A stretch of 64,000 bases of DNA, from positions 50,264 through 114,263 of the forward strand of contig JBNLGG010000006.1 of assembly GCA_050305935.1 (NCBI GenBank), given 5' to 3'. The notes below the pieces were generated by a model. That model did not search any database, was not told the DNA's origin, and saw only the letters and a list, made by a program, of their open reading frames with translations. Made by a program: the position numbers and the translations under genes. This DNA comes from CAJXNP01 sp050305935 (lineage in GTDB: Bacteria; Bacteroidota; Bacteroidia; Cytophagales; Cyclobacteriaceae). This document shows, piece after piece, positions 28,002-37,449 of the stretch; position 1 is the stretch's first letter; every line of letters begins with the position of its first letter.

Positions 28002-28009
28002 CAAAATTA
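28002..28009 (-). promoter_or_regulatory. Candidate -7 box of the recR promoter
   Basis: On the minus strand this reads TAATTTTG, matching TAnnTTTG, 37 bases before the recR start codon. No convincing -33 element is seen. Confidence 0.35.
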
Positions 28010-28159
28010 CTGTTTTTTGCAGCAATAAATTTATTTTTAGAGCATTAATCAATACTTATTGATTGTTAACCTATGAAGCCTACCAGGGTCAATAACCAGG
28101 CCTTAGTGTTAAGGTCATTTTGATCAAAACTGTTTCAGGGGGTTATTGATTTTGAGATT

Positions 28160-29449
28160 ATGAAAAAAAACATCAAAATATCCGCGGGAATACTTTTAGG
28201 GTTGGCCATATTTTATTTAATCTTTTCTAAGATCAGCCAATACAATGCACATAATCTGAAAGGTGTCCAGGAAGCTGATTCGCTGGAACTAGCTCAAGAA
28301 ACCCTGCCCGTATTATCACCTAAAATCCTTTACGGCATCAATGTCGATTCCCTGGATGTTTTTGAAGGTTCCATCCAAAAGAATGAAAACCTGGCTTCCA
28401 TCCTTTATCGATTTAATGTGAGTGCCAAGGTGATCGCCGAAATTGGAAATTTACCGAAAGATATATTTGATGTACGAAAAATCCAGGCAAAAAAGCCTTA
28501 TACCATTATCCATGAAAAGGATACTTTAAAAACTGCAAGGTTTTTCATTTACAAACCCAATGCCATTGACTATGTAATGTTGGAGTTTGGGGATTCTGTA
28601 ATGGCAATCCAGGGTAAGAACAAAGTAGATACTATGCTTGTAACACTGTCTGGTATCATTGAATATTCCCTTTATCAAACCGTGGTGGATTCGGGCGCTT
28701 CGCCTTTATTAGTAAATAATTTAGCGGATGTGTATGCCTGGGAAATTGATTTTTTTGGTTTGCAAAAGGGGGATCAGTTTAAAGTTTTTTATGAAAAATA
28801 CATGGTCGAAGGCGAGCAGGCAGGGATAGGTCCAATCAAGTCAGCATACTTTAAACACATGGGGGAAGACTTTTACGCCATCCCTTACGATCAGGGTGAG
28901 GGATTGGAGTTTTTTGACCTGGAAGGAAAAAGTCTCCGAAAAACTTTCCTGAAGGCGCCATTGAAATACAACCGGATATCCTCTACCTTTTCCCATAGTC
29001 GTATGCATCCTGTGTTAAAAATCCGCAGGCCACACCACGGGGTGGATTATTCTGCGCCCCAGGGAACGCCAGTGGTGGCAGTGGGTGATGGGCTGGTGAC
29101 AAAAGCGGCATACAGCGGTGGGGCCGGAAATATGGTGAAGATAAAACACAACAGCAATTATGAAACCGCCTATCTTCATCTTTGGAAATATGGGCCGGGT
29201 ATTCGGTCAGGTATCAGGGTTAAACAGGGTCAGGTAATCGGATATGTGGGGAGCACCGGCTTGTCAACAGGGCCACATCTGGACTATCGGTTTTATAAAA
29301 ACGGGACGCCGGTGGATCCGCTGAAGATAGACCCTCCATCAGCCAATCCAATCAAAGAAGAAGAGGTGGTTAATTTTAGTAAGGTGCGGGATCTTTGGTT
29401 TGAGCAATTAGACAGTATCGTTATTAGCCAGCAACAAGAACACATCTAA
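28160..29449 (+). CDS. M23-family peptidoglycan endopeptidase with His-to-Asp change in the metal site
   Basis: A 429-residue protein anchored by an N-terminal membrane helix (ISAGILLGLAIFYLIF, 7-22). Residues 60-260 form an OapA/LysM-like and linker region, and the M23 LytM domain covers about 275-395. First metal motif H-x-x-x-D is H292/D296 (HHGVD) and the catalytic His is H340 in AYLH. The last motif is GPHLDYRF, where H373 is kept but the usual third zinc ligand His is Asp375. Members usually cut peptidoglycan cross-links in the periplasm, or activate amidases if degenerate. Asp can still bind zinc, so activity is possible. It is followed by the GAF gene trio. Confidence 0.88.
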   Translation: MKKNIKISAGILLGLAIFYLIFSKISQYNAHNLKGVQEADSLELAQETLPVLSPKILYGINVDSLDVFEGSIQKNENLASILYRFNVSAKVIAEIGNLPKDIFDVRKIQAKKPYTIIHEKDTLKTARFFIYKPNAIDYVMLEFGDSVMAIQGKNKVDTMLVTLSGIIEYSLYQTVVDSGASPLLVNNLADVYAWEIDFFGLQKGDQFKVFYEKYMVEGEQAGIGPIKSAYFKHMGEDFYAIPYDQGEGLEFFDLEGKSLRKTFLKAPLKYNRISSTFSHSRMHPVLKIRRPHHGVDYSAPQGTPVVAVGDGLVTKAAYSGGAGNMVKIKHNSNYETAYLHLWKYGPGIRSGIRVKQGQVIGYVGSTGLSTGPHLDYRFYKNGTPVDPLKIDPPSANPIKEEEVVNFSKVRDLWFEQLDSIVISQQQEHI

Positions 29450-29534
29450 AATTCCTGGTTTTCCTAAAGTCTATTCAGAAAAATTGTTATTTTTTCAGAT
29501 ATTAACTTCCCAAAGTAGAAAATAATTCTTTTTC

Positions 29535-30896
29535 ATGAAGAAATTGTTGCAATTCGGGGTGTCTGAGGAGTATGAAGGGTATAAAAATCAGGCAATTATC
29601 ACCTCCAATCTGATTTTCATGTTTGGACTTTTAATGGGCATAGTGGCTGTGGCTTTATCCCATAGGTTCATCCCTGAGCTGGCATTATTGGCCTATGCTT
29701 TCCTGGGAGGGATCGTGGCAAGCCTTGTACTGAATTACTTGGGACTGGCTGATGCGGGAAGATTTTTTTTCATTCTGATAAATGCTCTCATTCTTTCCTT
29801 ATTAAACGCCCTTCCACTCGAACCAGGTGAAGCCCTTTATCCACATTTTTACCTTGCTCAATTTGCAATCGTTGTCCTTCCCTGGATAATTATTGACATT
29901 AGAGAGGGTTTTTTTATTTACTTTTCAACAGCCGCCGCTCTCTTATTTTTCCTTGTTCAGCCTTTTATTGTGGAATTATTTACCATCGAGACTAACCGGG
30001 AGTTTCTGGAATCAGATATGATGAAGTATTTGATTTATGGGTTTTCCCTAACAAATGTTATCGGCTCTCTTTTTGTTCTGTCGGGACGAAATGTGGGGAA
30101 TGAGGTGGCCGGTCAAAAAATGGTGGATGAAATAAATACCAAGTCAAGTGCAATGGAAGCTCAACAGGCAGAAATCCAAGCTAAAATAGAAGAGCTAAAT
30201 GAGTCCCACAAGGAGGAGGAAGACAGGAGTTGGGTTTCAAATAGCCTCACCCAAATAGCTGATATCATCAGAAACTCGAAGAGTGATAATGTTTTCGCCG
30301 AACTTGCTGAAGAAATGGTACAGTGCTTAGGTGCGGACCAGCTCGCTATTTTTTTATTAAACGATGATGAAAACACACCATTTCTTGAAGTTAAGGGTTG
30401 CTATGCGATTGATCGGGTAAAACAAATAAATGGACGATTTTCAACAGAAAAAGGAACTATAGGACAGTGTTTCAAAGATAAAGAGTTTTTATATGTAGAT
30501 AATCTGCCGAAGGATCACTTGAGATTTACATCGGGTTTAGGCGAAGATCCTCCTAAACATCTTGCACTCGTTCCACTGATCGAAAACAACAGAATTTCGG
30601 GGATACTGGAAGTAATATCACATAATCCTTTTGGTGAAAAGGAAAAGGCTTTTTTTAAACAGGTGTCCGAAGTAATTGCTTCCTATATTTTAGCTAGCAC
30701 CATGAGCATTAAAATCAAAATGCTGATAGAACAAAACCAGGTGCAGGCAGAAGAAATGAAAGCCCAGGAAGAAGAGATGATGCAGAACATGGAGGAACTT
30801 CAAGCCACACAGGAGGAAATGTCCAGAAAAGAAAAAGAATATCTTTTGGAAATAGAAAAATTAGAAACGCAACTGGAATTAAAGACTAACAAATGA
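29535..30896 (+). CDS. Membrane GAF-domain protein, paralogue 1
   Basis: A 453-residue protein. After a short conserved N-terminus (MKKLLQFGVSEEYEGYKNQ) come six membrane helices within residues 20-185. A coiled coil (190-225) follows, then a GAF domain (about 235-390, with LEVKGCYAIDR and GTIGQCFKDKEFLYVDNLPKD...SGLGE). A final coiled coil contains KAQEEEMMQNMEELQATQEEM. No kinase, cyclase, GGDEF or phosphatase domain follows, so the output must pass through the coiled coil. Probably an inner-membrane sensor binding a small ligand in its GAF domain. Its stop overlaps the start of paralogue 2 by four bases (ATGA). Confidence 0.8.
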   Translation: MKKLLQFGVSEEYEGYKNQAIITSNLIFMFGLLMGIVAVALSHRFIPELALLAYAFLGGIVASLVLNYLGLADAGRFFFILINALILSLLNALPLEPGEALYPHFYLAQFAIVVLPWIIIDIREGFFIYFSTAAALLFFLVQPFIVELFTIETNREFLESDMMKYLIYGFSLTNVIGSLFVLSGRNVGNEVAGQKMVDEINTKSSAMEAQQAEIQAKIEELNESHKEEEDRSWVSNSLTQIADIIRNSKSDNVFAELAEEMVQCLGADQLAIFLLNDDENTPFLEVKGCYAIDRVKQINGRFSTEKGTIGQCFKDKEFLYVDNLPKDHLRFTSGLGEDPPKHLALVPLIENNRISGILEVISHNPFGEKEKAFFKQVSEVIASYILASTMSIKIKMLIEQNQVQAEEMKAQEEEMMQNMEELQATQEEMSRKEKEYLLEIEKLETQLELKTNK

Positions 30897-32242
30897 GGAA
30901 GTTGATCAATCTTGGAGTGGATGACTCTTTAAAATCCTATCAACTGACAATGGTTAAAAATGCCAATATCATGGCGATTGTTTTTACAACCTTTGCTGTC
31001 TGTTTCCTTTTATTCCTTTTTTTTTATCAGCCAGAAGAAATATTATTTTCCCTGATATTGTTTATTCCCCCGTTAACGGTGTGGTTATTCAATTTTGTTA
31101 ACCTTTCCTTTTTGTCCCGGCCTTTATTTCTAGTGTCCGGATTACTCATTATTACTTTGCTGCATGGCTATTTTGTTTTGCCTGGTCAGTCGGTATTGTT
31201 TTATTTCTTAATTGCGCAACTCAACTTCTTTGTAGTATTCTGGACACTGATCGATACGCGAGAACGATTTATTTTATTGCCAACACTGGCTGCAATGCTG
31301 TTGATATTTTTTTCTTTCCCATGGATTAACGAGCGTTTTGATTCGGAACGGGGCGTTCCTGAATTGACTGATTCTACAGTCAAAATTATTGGGTACATAA
31401 TTAACCTGCTGACCACATTTACCGCATTATATTCGATACAGAAAAGAAGCCAGATCTCTGAGGAAGGGATAGAAGAATTAAAATTGCAGTTGGAGGAAAA
31501 GTCTAATGATTTGGCAAAAAAAGAGAAAGAACTTCATGAAACACTACAGGAAATTTCCAGATCTCATAATGAAGAAGACAAGAGGAACTGGGTTGCGAGT
31601 GGATTAACAAAGATAAACAACATACTTCGGGGAAACGACAGCGACATTTTCAAAAAGGTGTTGTTGGGAATCGTTGAGCACGGGAATCTTCTTTACGGGG
31701 GTATTTATGAAATAGAAGCAGGGCAATACGGGGAGAATTTTTTGATTTTGAAAGCCAGCTACGGATACGCCAGGGAGAGGCTACAAAACAACAAGTTGCC
31801 AATTGACGATGGGCTTCTGAGCAGGGCCTATCATGAACACGATATCGTACATTTGACAGAAATTCCAAGTAATTATTCAAAGATCGCGTCAGGGCTTGGC
31901 GAGGCTCACCCGGGAACCCTGGTGATATTACCCCTGATCTACGAGGAGCATATTGAAGGCATTTTGGAAGTAGCGGCCTTTCGTCGTCTTGAAGATCACG
32001 AAATTGAATACTTTAAAAAGGTCTCCGTCATACTCGGAAGGTTTATTGAGTCGTACAAATCAGACGCAAAAACAAAGGAGCTACTGGAAAAAACACAACA
32101 GCAAACCGAAGAAATGAGAGCGCAGGAGGAAGAGATGCGTCAAAACATGGAGGAATTGCAGGCCACCCAGGAAGAGCTACATCGCAAAGAGCAAGAGTAT
32201 ATCAACAAAATAAAAGATTTAAAAGAACGGGTTCAAAAATAA
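30893..32242 (+). CDS. Membrane GAF-domain protein, paralogue 2
   Basis: A 449-residue protein with the same plan as its neighbours: RKLINLGVDDSLKSYQLT start, six membrane helices to about residue 180, coiled coil (SEEGIEELKLQLEEKSNDLA), GAF domain (about 235-385; LKASYGYARERLQNN, DDGLLSRAYHEHDIVHLTEIP, SGLGEAHPG), and a terminal coiled coil with RAQEEEMRQNMEEL. It is translationally coupled to paralogue 1 and separated by 289 bases from paralogue 3. The GAF domain lacks the Cys present in the GCYA strand of paralogues 1 and 3, so its ligand may differ. No output domain. Confidence 0.8.
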   Translation: MRKLINLGVDDSLKSYQLTMVKNANIMAIVFTTFAVCFLLFLFFYQPEEILFSLILFIPPLTVWLFNFVNLSFLSRPLFLVSGLLIITLLHGYFVLPGQSVLFYFLIAQLNFFVVFWTLIDTRERFILLPTLAAMLLIFFSFPWINERFDSERGVPELTDSTVKIIGYIINLLTTFTALYSIQKRSQISEEGIEELKLQLEEKSNDLAKKEKELHETLQEISRSHNEEDKRNWVASGLTKINNILRGNDSDIFKKVLLGIVEHGNLLYGGIYEIEAGQYGENFLILKASYGYARERLQNNKLPIDDGLLSRAYHEHDIVHLTEIPSNYSKIASGLGEAHPGTLVILPLIYEEHIEGILEVAAFRRLEDHEIEYFKKVSVILGRFIESYKSDAKTKELLEKTQQQTEEMRAQEEEMRQNMEELQATQEELHRKEQEYINKIKDLKERVQK

Positions 32243-32531
32243 CATTTTTGTAATTTTTTATTATTTTAGTCCTTCCACTACAATTATTTGGTTAACCCAC
32301 CAAGCTAACTGAACTAAGGTACATTTAATGTTCAGTATGATCCTTATCGCCGGTTTAATACAGTCTAGTGTGATAATTACTTAAAAAGTCAATAATTATT
32401 CGTGCCATTACTCATGTCATTTCATTAAGAGGAGTTTTCAGAGCAAATAGTGGTGGCGCGAATTAGTTCGCTAACTAACAAATCATTGCACTGCTGACAA
32501 TATTTAGATTTTCATCAACCAATATTTAGAT

Positions 32532-33926
32532 ATGAAAAGGAGTATTATTGAAATCGGGGTTTCATCGTCCCAGCCGAAATTTATTCAGGATAAAGTAAGG
32601 CTATCAAACCAGGTGGCGATCATTTTTACCATCGTGGGCATTTCCTACACAATATTTTCTGTGGTCTACTACCCCACACTTGTCATTTATCCAATAGGAT
32701 GTATCCTTCTTTCTCTGACCACATTTATGGTGAATCAATTGAGGATGATCTATTTATCGCGATTTATTCTTTCCTCTCTTGTCCTCCTATTGGCTTATTT
32801 ATACCATGCCAACATCGTCAATGAGGGGGAACCCTATATTACATCGCTTTTCATAATAGAGTTTGTATTGACCATTATTCCTTGGGTTCTTTTTGATTTT
32901 AGGGAAACAGTGTCGCTGATCGCTTCACTCACAATCTGCTATGGATTGCTGCTTACCCAGGATTTGGCAATAGAATTTTTTGATAGTGATCTTAATAGCG
33001 AAATTTTCAGACAAGGATTCTTAAACTACGCTTCTTATGCATTTGCTGTCATAATTTTGATTTCATGTTTGCTTTTCCTACAGGCAAAATATTTAAATGC
33101 AGAAAATGAGGTGACTTCCCTGATAAAAGATGTGAGGATTAAAAATGATGAGCTGGAGAACCAAAAAAATCAACTTCGCCAAACCGTCGAGGAGGTGAAC
33201 AAAGCCCGTGAAGAAGATTCTAAACGGAATCATGTCAATGAAGGGCTGGCTAAGATGGACAATTTCATTCGGGCGAATGAAGATGGCAACGTATATTCGA
33301 AATTAATAACATTCATTGTAAAGCATGCAAACCTGAATCAAGGTGGAATTTACCTCACCGAAGGTGATGGGGAAAACCAGTATTTAACACTAAAAGGATG
33401 CTATGCCTACGATAGGGAAAAGATCGTTAACCAAAGGTTTGATTTGGAGGAAGGGTTGATAGGCCAGGTATTTAAAGAAGGAAATCCCATTTTATTGAGT
33501 GAGGTGCCAAAGGATTATTTAAAAATCACCTCCGGACTGGGTGAGGCAACTCCCAACTGCATATTCATCGTTCCCCTGCGAAATGATTCAACTATAAGCG
33601 GTATCATGGAACTTGCCTCATTCAATGAAATCGAAAAACACATACAACAGTTTATTTTAAGCGCTGCCGAACATATTGGCTCGTTCCTGGAGTCTTTTAA
33701 ATCCAATATTAAAACCCGTGAGTTGCTAGAGCAAACTCAACTTCAGGCGGAGCAAATGAAAAGCCAGGAAGAAGAAATGAGACAAAGCATGGAGGAGTTG
33801 CAAGCGATCCATGAAGAAATGAATAGAAAGGAAAGGGAATATATTGAGAAAATAAGCTTGTTGGAACAAAAATTAGGGATAGAAAGTAGCGGGGGAAATA
33901 CTGAATTTAAAACATATCAACAATAG
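32532..33926 (+). CDS. Membrane GAF-domain protein, paralogue 3
   Basis: A 464-residue protein: KRSIIEIGVSSSQPKFIQDKV start, six membrane helices, coiled coil (IKNDELENQKNQLRQTVEEV), GAF domain (LKGCYAYDREKIVNQRFDLE, GLIGQVFKEGNPILLSEVPKDYL, SGLGEATPN) and a terminal coiled coil KSQEEEMRQSMEELQAIHEEM. It has its own 289-base upstream gap, in which AATATTTAGAT occurs twice (about 32500 and 32521), so it may be expressed separately from the other two. Its 3' end overlaps the convergent BNR-repeat gene by 20 bases. No effector domain is present. Confidence 0.8.
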   Translation: MKRSIIEIGVSSSQPKFIQDKVRLSNQVAIIFTIVGISYTIFSVVYYPTLVIYPIGCILLSLTTFMVNQLRMIYLSRFILSSLVLLLAYLYHANIVNEGEPYITSLFIIEFVLTIIPWVLFDFRETVSLIASLTICYGLLLTQDLAIEFFDSDLNSEIFRQGFLNYASYAFAVIILISCLLFLQAKYLNAENEVTSLIKDVRIKNDELENQKNQLRQTVEEVNKAREEDSKRNHVNEGLAKMDNFIRANEDGNVYSKLITFIVKHANLNQGGIYLTEGDGENQYLTLKGCYAYDREKIVNQRFDLEEGLIGQVFKEGNPILLSEVPKDYLKITSGLGEATPNCIFIVPLRNDSTISGIMELASFNEIEKHIQQFILSAAEHIGSFLESFKSNIKTRELLEQTQLQAEQMKSQEEEMRQSMEELQAIHEEMNRKEREYIEKISLLEQKLGIESSGGNTEFKTYQQ

Positions 33927-35196
33927 CTGTCCAGATACTTTTCTTACCGTTGTCTACCCTCGTCCACACGGGCCTTACATAGCCTGCGTGGGCGGCCAGG
34001 CCAATGTAATCACCGAAGTACACATTGTTTATTGGTTCAAAAGGGGATTCACTGATTTTTTGATTAACAAAGGTTTTTCCCCCATCTTCCGAATATGCCA
34101 GATACACATCTGTTTTATTGTCTTCGTGCTCCCTTCTGTCATAGTACATAATATAAATGGTCCCCGATATTTGATCAATCGTCATCCAGTTAAAAAACTG
34201 ATGTTTTTCAGACGCGTCATTGTTAACCCTTAATGGCTTTGACCAGCTTTTACCTCCATCCGTAGATTTGGTAAGCCAGATATCTGTATTTTCTTCGCCT
34301 TTTCGCTGATCTGCCCAGGAAACATAAATATTTCCATGGTAGTCTCCATAGCTGATATCACAGGAAATAATGGGGTAATTTCCTCCTTCATCAATTCCGG
34401 GAATTGTTAAATCCCATCCACCTACCTGTTCAGCAATCTGTTTGTCCTTCGGCAGCCAGGTGATTCCGCCATCTATTGTTTTGTCAAAGTAGATCTTTTC
34501 GTCGTGTGTCCAGACGATGTATACTTCGCCCTTAGGGCCAACGGCAGGCATAGCTCCTTTAACGGCTTCATTGGTGTTTCTACAGGTGCCTGAAATTTGA
34601 TTGATCTTGATGGGCGGTTTCCAGGATTTGCCCCTGTCGTCCGAGTAGGTAAAAAGAATGCGGGAAGAGTCGTTGGGATTGCTACTCCCCAATTTGTCAA
34701 ATTGCGTCCAGGTTAAATAAATATTCCCGCTAAACTCATCAAATACAGCCAGTTCCTTATCATGTTGGCTTTGCTGTGAGAGGCCGATGGAGCGGTCTTT
34801 TCCCCATTTTCTTGAATTGGTAGAAGATTGGCAAACTATTCGATCAAGGATCCTGTTTCCGTTCCACCCAAGATCTTGAGGATCTGACAGGTGGAAGTAA
34901 TACATTTTACCTTCATTGTCACTGATCACACATGGATTGCCAAAAACCCCAAACTTTGATTTTATTTCCCTTTTATTCCAGGTATGGCCAAAATCTTCGG
35001 AGTAAAACACCCATTTCAGATCCGCGCCTACCACCATGTTATTGGGGTATTTTAAATTGATCGCAATGCTGGGCTCACAGATATCCTCGCTTTCACCAAT
35101 CTTGATATTTTTATATTGTGAAAAACTGCTTCCGGACTCTAATAAAAATATCAGCAAAAAGCCGAAAAATGAGTACTTGAAAAAGGTGCGTTTCAT
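33907..35196 (-). CDS. Exported BNR/Asp-box repeat protein (sialidase-like propeller)
   Basis: Start set at the ATG at 35196 (429 residues), just before a signal peptide MKRTFFKYSFFGFLLIFLL...SFSQ; the longer frame adds 33 unlikely residues. At least five Asp boxes 'S-x-D-x-G-x-x-W' are present (YSEDFGHTWN, YSDDRGKSWK, KTIDGGITWL, KSTDGGKSWS, YSEDGGKTF), spaced as in six-bladed beta-propellers of the sialidase superfamily. The Arg triad and Asp/Tyr/Glu catalytic set of true sialidases cannot be recognised, so an enzyme name is not justified. No T9SS domain. It is probably periplasmic or surface-exposed. Confidence 0.78.
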   Translation of the reverse strand: MKRTFFKYSFFGFLLIFLLESGSSFSQYKNIKIGESEDICEPSIAINLKYPNNMVVGADLKWVFYSEDFGHTWNKREIKSKFGVFGNPCVISDNEGKMYYFHLSDPQDLGWNGNRILDRIVCQSSTNSRKWGKDRSIGLSQQSQHDKELAVFDEFSGNIYLTWTQFDKLGSSNPNDSSRILFTYSDDRGKSWKPPIKINQISGTCRNTNEAVKGAMPAVGPKGEVYIVWTHDEKIYFDKTIDGGITWLPKDKQIAEQVGGWDLTIPGIDEGGNYPIISCDISYGDYHGNIYVSWADQRKGEENTDIWLTKSTDGGKSWSKPLRVNNDASEKHQFFNWMTIDQISGTIYIMYYDRREHEDNKTDVYLAYSEDGGKTFVNQKISESPFEPINNVYFGDYIGLAAHAGYVRPVWTRVDNGKKSIWTAIVDMF

Positions 35197-35269
35197 CTGT
35201 TTATTTTGTCTGTTTTCAATTGTACAGATGGAACCTTTGATGTTAAAAATAATCATTGCCCTGTGTGTT

Positions 35270-35287
35270 TCCCGATAGCTATCGGGA
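35270..35287. repeat. 18-base perfect palindrome
   Basis: The bases TCCCGATAGCTATCGGGA read the same on both strands. It lies upstream of the BNR gene start (35196, minus strand) and downstream of the lipoprotein gene stop side, in a 190-base gap. Palindromes of this CCCGATAGCTATCGGG type recur in Bacteroidota genomes as short intergenic repeats, as far as I recall. It could be a terminator stem or a dispersed repeat. Confidence 0.55.
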
Positions 35288-35385
35288 TTAAACATTTCGG
35301 TTTCATGTTATAATGGAAATTCCAATCACTGAAATTACCTTTTTCAAGTATTTTTATCAAAAGAAAATCAAATAATGTAATGGCA

Positions 35386-36573
35386 TTATTCGCTAATGAT
35401 ATCGATTAATTCTTTTTGTGAGATTTTGTAGATGCTAATCCTCGAAAACCTGCCTGTAACGTAGGTGTTTCCAAGTATGGCCAACCCTCCGTCAAGGCTT
35501 TGGATGACCTTTACCAGTGAATAGGGATTGTTAAACCCGAGCCGCCTGGAACCCTGCAATTCGCCGGAGTTCGGGTTATAAAAGTAAAGGATAATTTGGT
35601 TGGTTTTGGTGGTGGTCCCTACTACGACTGACGGAGTGCCATTCACGTTAATTTCTTTCATATCAAAGAAAGCCCTTTGGGTTATTTCGGGATGGTCGTT
35701 TCCCGGGAAATCAGTACTTGTAAATATATTTCCTTCATTTATTGGCTCACTCGGAATGATGAAATTTTCGTTGTAGCTATAACGGGTTAAAAAATACTCA
35801 TTGCTGCCGATATTTAGCAACCCACTGACTGCCTCTTCTCCTTTTTGAAACCCGTTGATTTTACCGGTTAAGCCATAGGTATTTTTATCCAGAAAATGGA
35901 TACTTAATGTGTAATCAGAATAGCCATTAAAATAGTACCGGCTATCTGACTCGCCAGTGAAAAAAGGCATTTTGTTTCCGGTACCGTTGATATGGCCGTC
36001 TATTAATTCCAGAAAATCTTCCATCACCGGAAATCCATCAGCATCGGCGTTTGTTAGATTGAAATTAGCATCAAATTCGTTCAAACGGGACTCTTGGTTG
36101 TCAAAATCATAGCTTAACATGATCATGCCGCCAGAGCTCGTTTTGGATGCGCAGAGTGGGAATGAAATATTATAGCTGTTCTGAAGTTGTGGGCTGGAAG
36201 ATGAATCTGATACACGGTATAGCTTTGTATTCAGGGTCAATTCATCCATGCAGAAGAAATAATAGGTATTATTTTTTTCGACAATTCCGGGAATGGGATT
36301 TACATCTTCCTCATTTAATTTGAAATCCCACTCAAAATTGCCTTCCTTGTCCACTTTCATCACATAGGCATTGTTGATATCGTAGGATCCCAGGATAAAA
36401 TAGGAGCTGTCGGAGCCCTGGACGAAATCTACGGGGGTAAAAATGTTTTCAAAAGTTTCATCATTGTATATCTTCAGAAAACTTTCGTTAGGCTGGATTT
36501 CTTCCTCTTCTTTACAGGAAAGGATCAAAGCAAAAGAGGACAACAAAATTATATATGTAAGTATGTTTTTCAT
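35386..36573 (-). CDS. Lipoprotein with propeller-like repeats, unknown
   Basis: A 395-residue protein with a lipoprotein leader (MKNILTYIILLSSFALILSC, Cys20) followed by a Glu-rich tether KEEEEIQPNE. The body has repeats of the type 'S-Y-x-x-G-S-Y-D-x-x-x-A-Y-V-x-K-V-D-x-x-G-x-x-x-W', seen once at 57-82 and again near the C-terminus (SLDGGLAILGNTYVTGRF). These resemble the beta-propeller blades of Bacteroidota 'PKD/KELCH-like' lipoproteins. No catalytic motif. It lies 12 bases downstream of the beta-barrel gene, so the two are likely co-transcribed. Confidence 0.65.
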   Translation of the reverse strand: MKNILTYIILLSSFALILSCKEEEEIQPNESFLKIYNDETFENIFTPVDFVQGSDSSYFILGSYDINNAYVMKVDKEGNFEWDFKLNEEDVNPIPGIVEKNNTYYFFCMDELTLNTKLYRVSDSSSSPQLQNSYNISFPLCASKTSSGGMIMLSYDFDNQESRLNEFDANFNLTNADADGFPVMEDFLELIDGHINGTGNKMPFFTGESDSRYYFNGYSDYTLSIHFLDKNTYGLTGKINGFQKGEEAVSGLLNIGSNEYFLTRYSYNENFIIPSEPINEGNIFTSTDFPGNDHPEITQRAFFDMKEINVNGTPSVVVGTTTKTNQIILYFYNPNSGELQGSRRLGFNNPYSLVKVIQSLDGGLAILGNTYVTGRFSRISIYKISQKELIDIISE

Positions 36574-36585
36574 GACAGGTAGGGA

Positions 36586-37449
36586 TTAAAGAGGAACATA
36601 ATCTTTAGAGGTAATGAATTTCAATGGCATTACCACCTGTAGGGAGATTTCAATGGCATCAAGCTTTATGTCGTCCTGCGCATCAAAAACCCCGCTCAAA
36701 AACTGGTTGTCCAGGTACCTGGAGGAGGAGTTGGAGATATTTTTCATTCCAAGGCGGTAGTTGGCTACGAGGCCAAAACGGGCATTCCCAAGGTTTTGTG
36801 TAACGCCAATCCCGAAGAGCAATCCCCAATTGTTTTTCACATAGAAATCATCGATCTGCCCGGCATATTCATTTTTGTCCGATATGGTATTTCCGCCTGT
36901 TGCATTGTCTGTGATTTCTTCGGTCACTTTTTTTGTGGCGTTCAAAAGTGTGCTGGCAAAGGCGCCTGCCTGTACAAAAGGCTTGGTCTTCCCGCTTACC
37001 AGTTCGTATTTAAATACCAATGGCAACTCCAGGTATTGCAGTTGATTGGTGTGCTCATATTCAAGTGCTACATTTTTAGTTCCGCTTTCCTGTGATGCCC
37101 ACAGGTAGCTCATAGAATAGCTGTACTTGTACGTTGAAAAGACCGGCTCCAGTTTAGCAGATAGACCCGGAAGAAATTCAAATCCGACCAGAAAGCCAAA
37201 TTGATACCCGGGCAGGTTGAACTGTTCATACTGCTTTTCCGCATTTCCCGAAGTGGGAGTATCTGTAAAACTAAAGGTGCCGAAATTCCCGGAAGGGATT
37301 GGTTTTGTCAGGTTCGTTCCGGCCTTTATCCCAATCCACCATTGGGTAGACTGGATGGCGCTACTGCCTGAAGGTCTCTTTTTTGTTTTGTATTGACCAA
37401 AGGAAAAGTGGGTGGCCAATAACAAGATAATGATTAGCTGTGTTCTCAT
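36586..37449 (-). CDS. PorT-family outer-membrane beta-barrel protein
   Basis: A 287-residue protein with signal peptide MRTQLIIILLLATHFSFGQ. The mature part starts with WWIGIKAGTNLTKP, the 'G-x-K-x-G-x-N' strand typical of PorT-like/OMP_b-brl_2 barrels. It continues as alternating amphipathic strands (YQFGFLVGFEFL, LSAKLEPVFSTYKYSYS, YLELPLVFKYEL, PFVQAGAFAS, WGLLFGIGVTQNL, FGLVANYRLGM). An eight-stranded barrel is expected. Function cannot be read. It pairs with the lipoprotein gene downstream. Confidence 0.82.
   Translation of the reverse strand: MRTQLIIILLLATHFSFGQYKTKKRPSGSSAIQSTQWWIGIKAGTNLTKPIPSGNFGTFSFTDTPTSGNAEKQYEQFNLPGYQFGFLVGFEFLPGLSAKLEPVFSTYKYSYSMSYLWASQESGTKNVALEYEHTNQLQYLELPLVFKYELVSGKTKPFVQAGAFASTLLNATKKVTEEITDNATGGNTISDKNEYAGQIDDFYVKNNWGLLFGIGVTQNLGNARFGLVANYRLGMKNISNSSSRYLDNQFLSGVFDAQDDIKLDAIEISLQVVMPLKFITSKDYVPL

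Noticed and set aside
33907..35196. Calling the BNR protein a true sialidase
   Set aside because: Asp boxes are present, but the Arg triad and the nucleophile Tyr/Glu pair could not be recognised.
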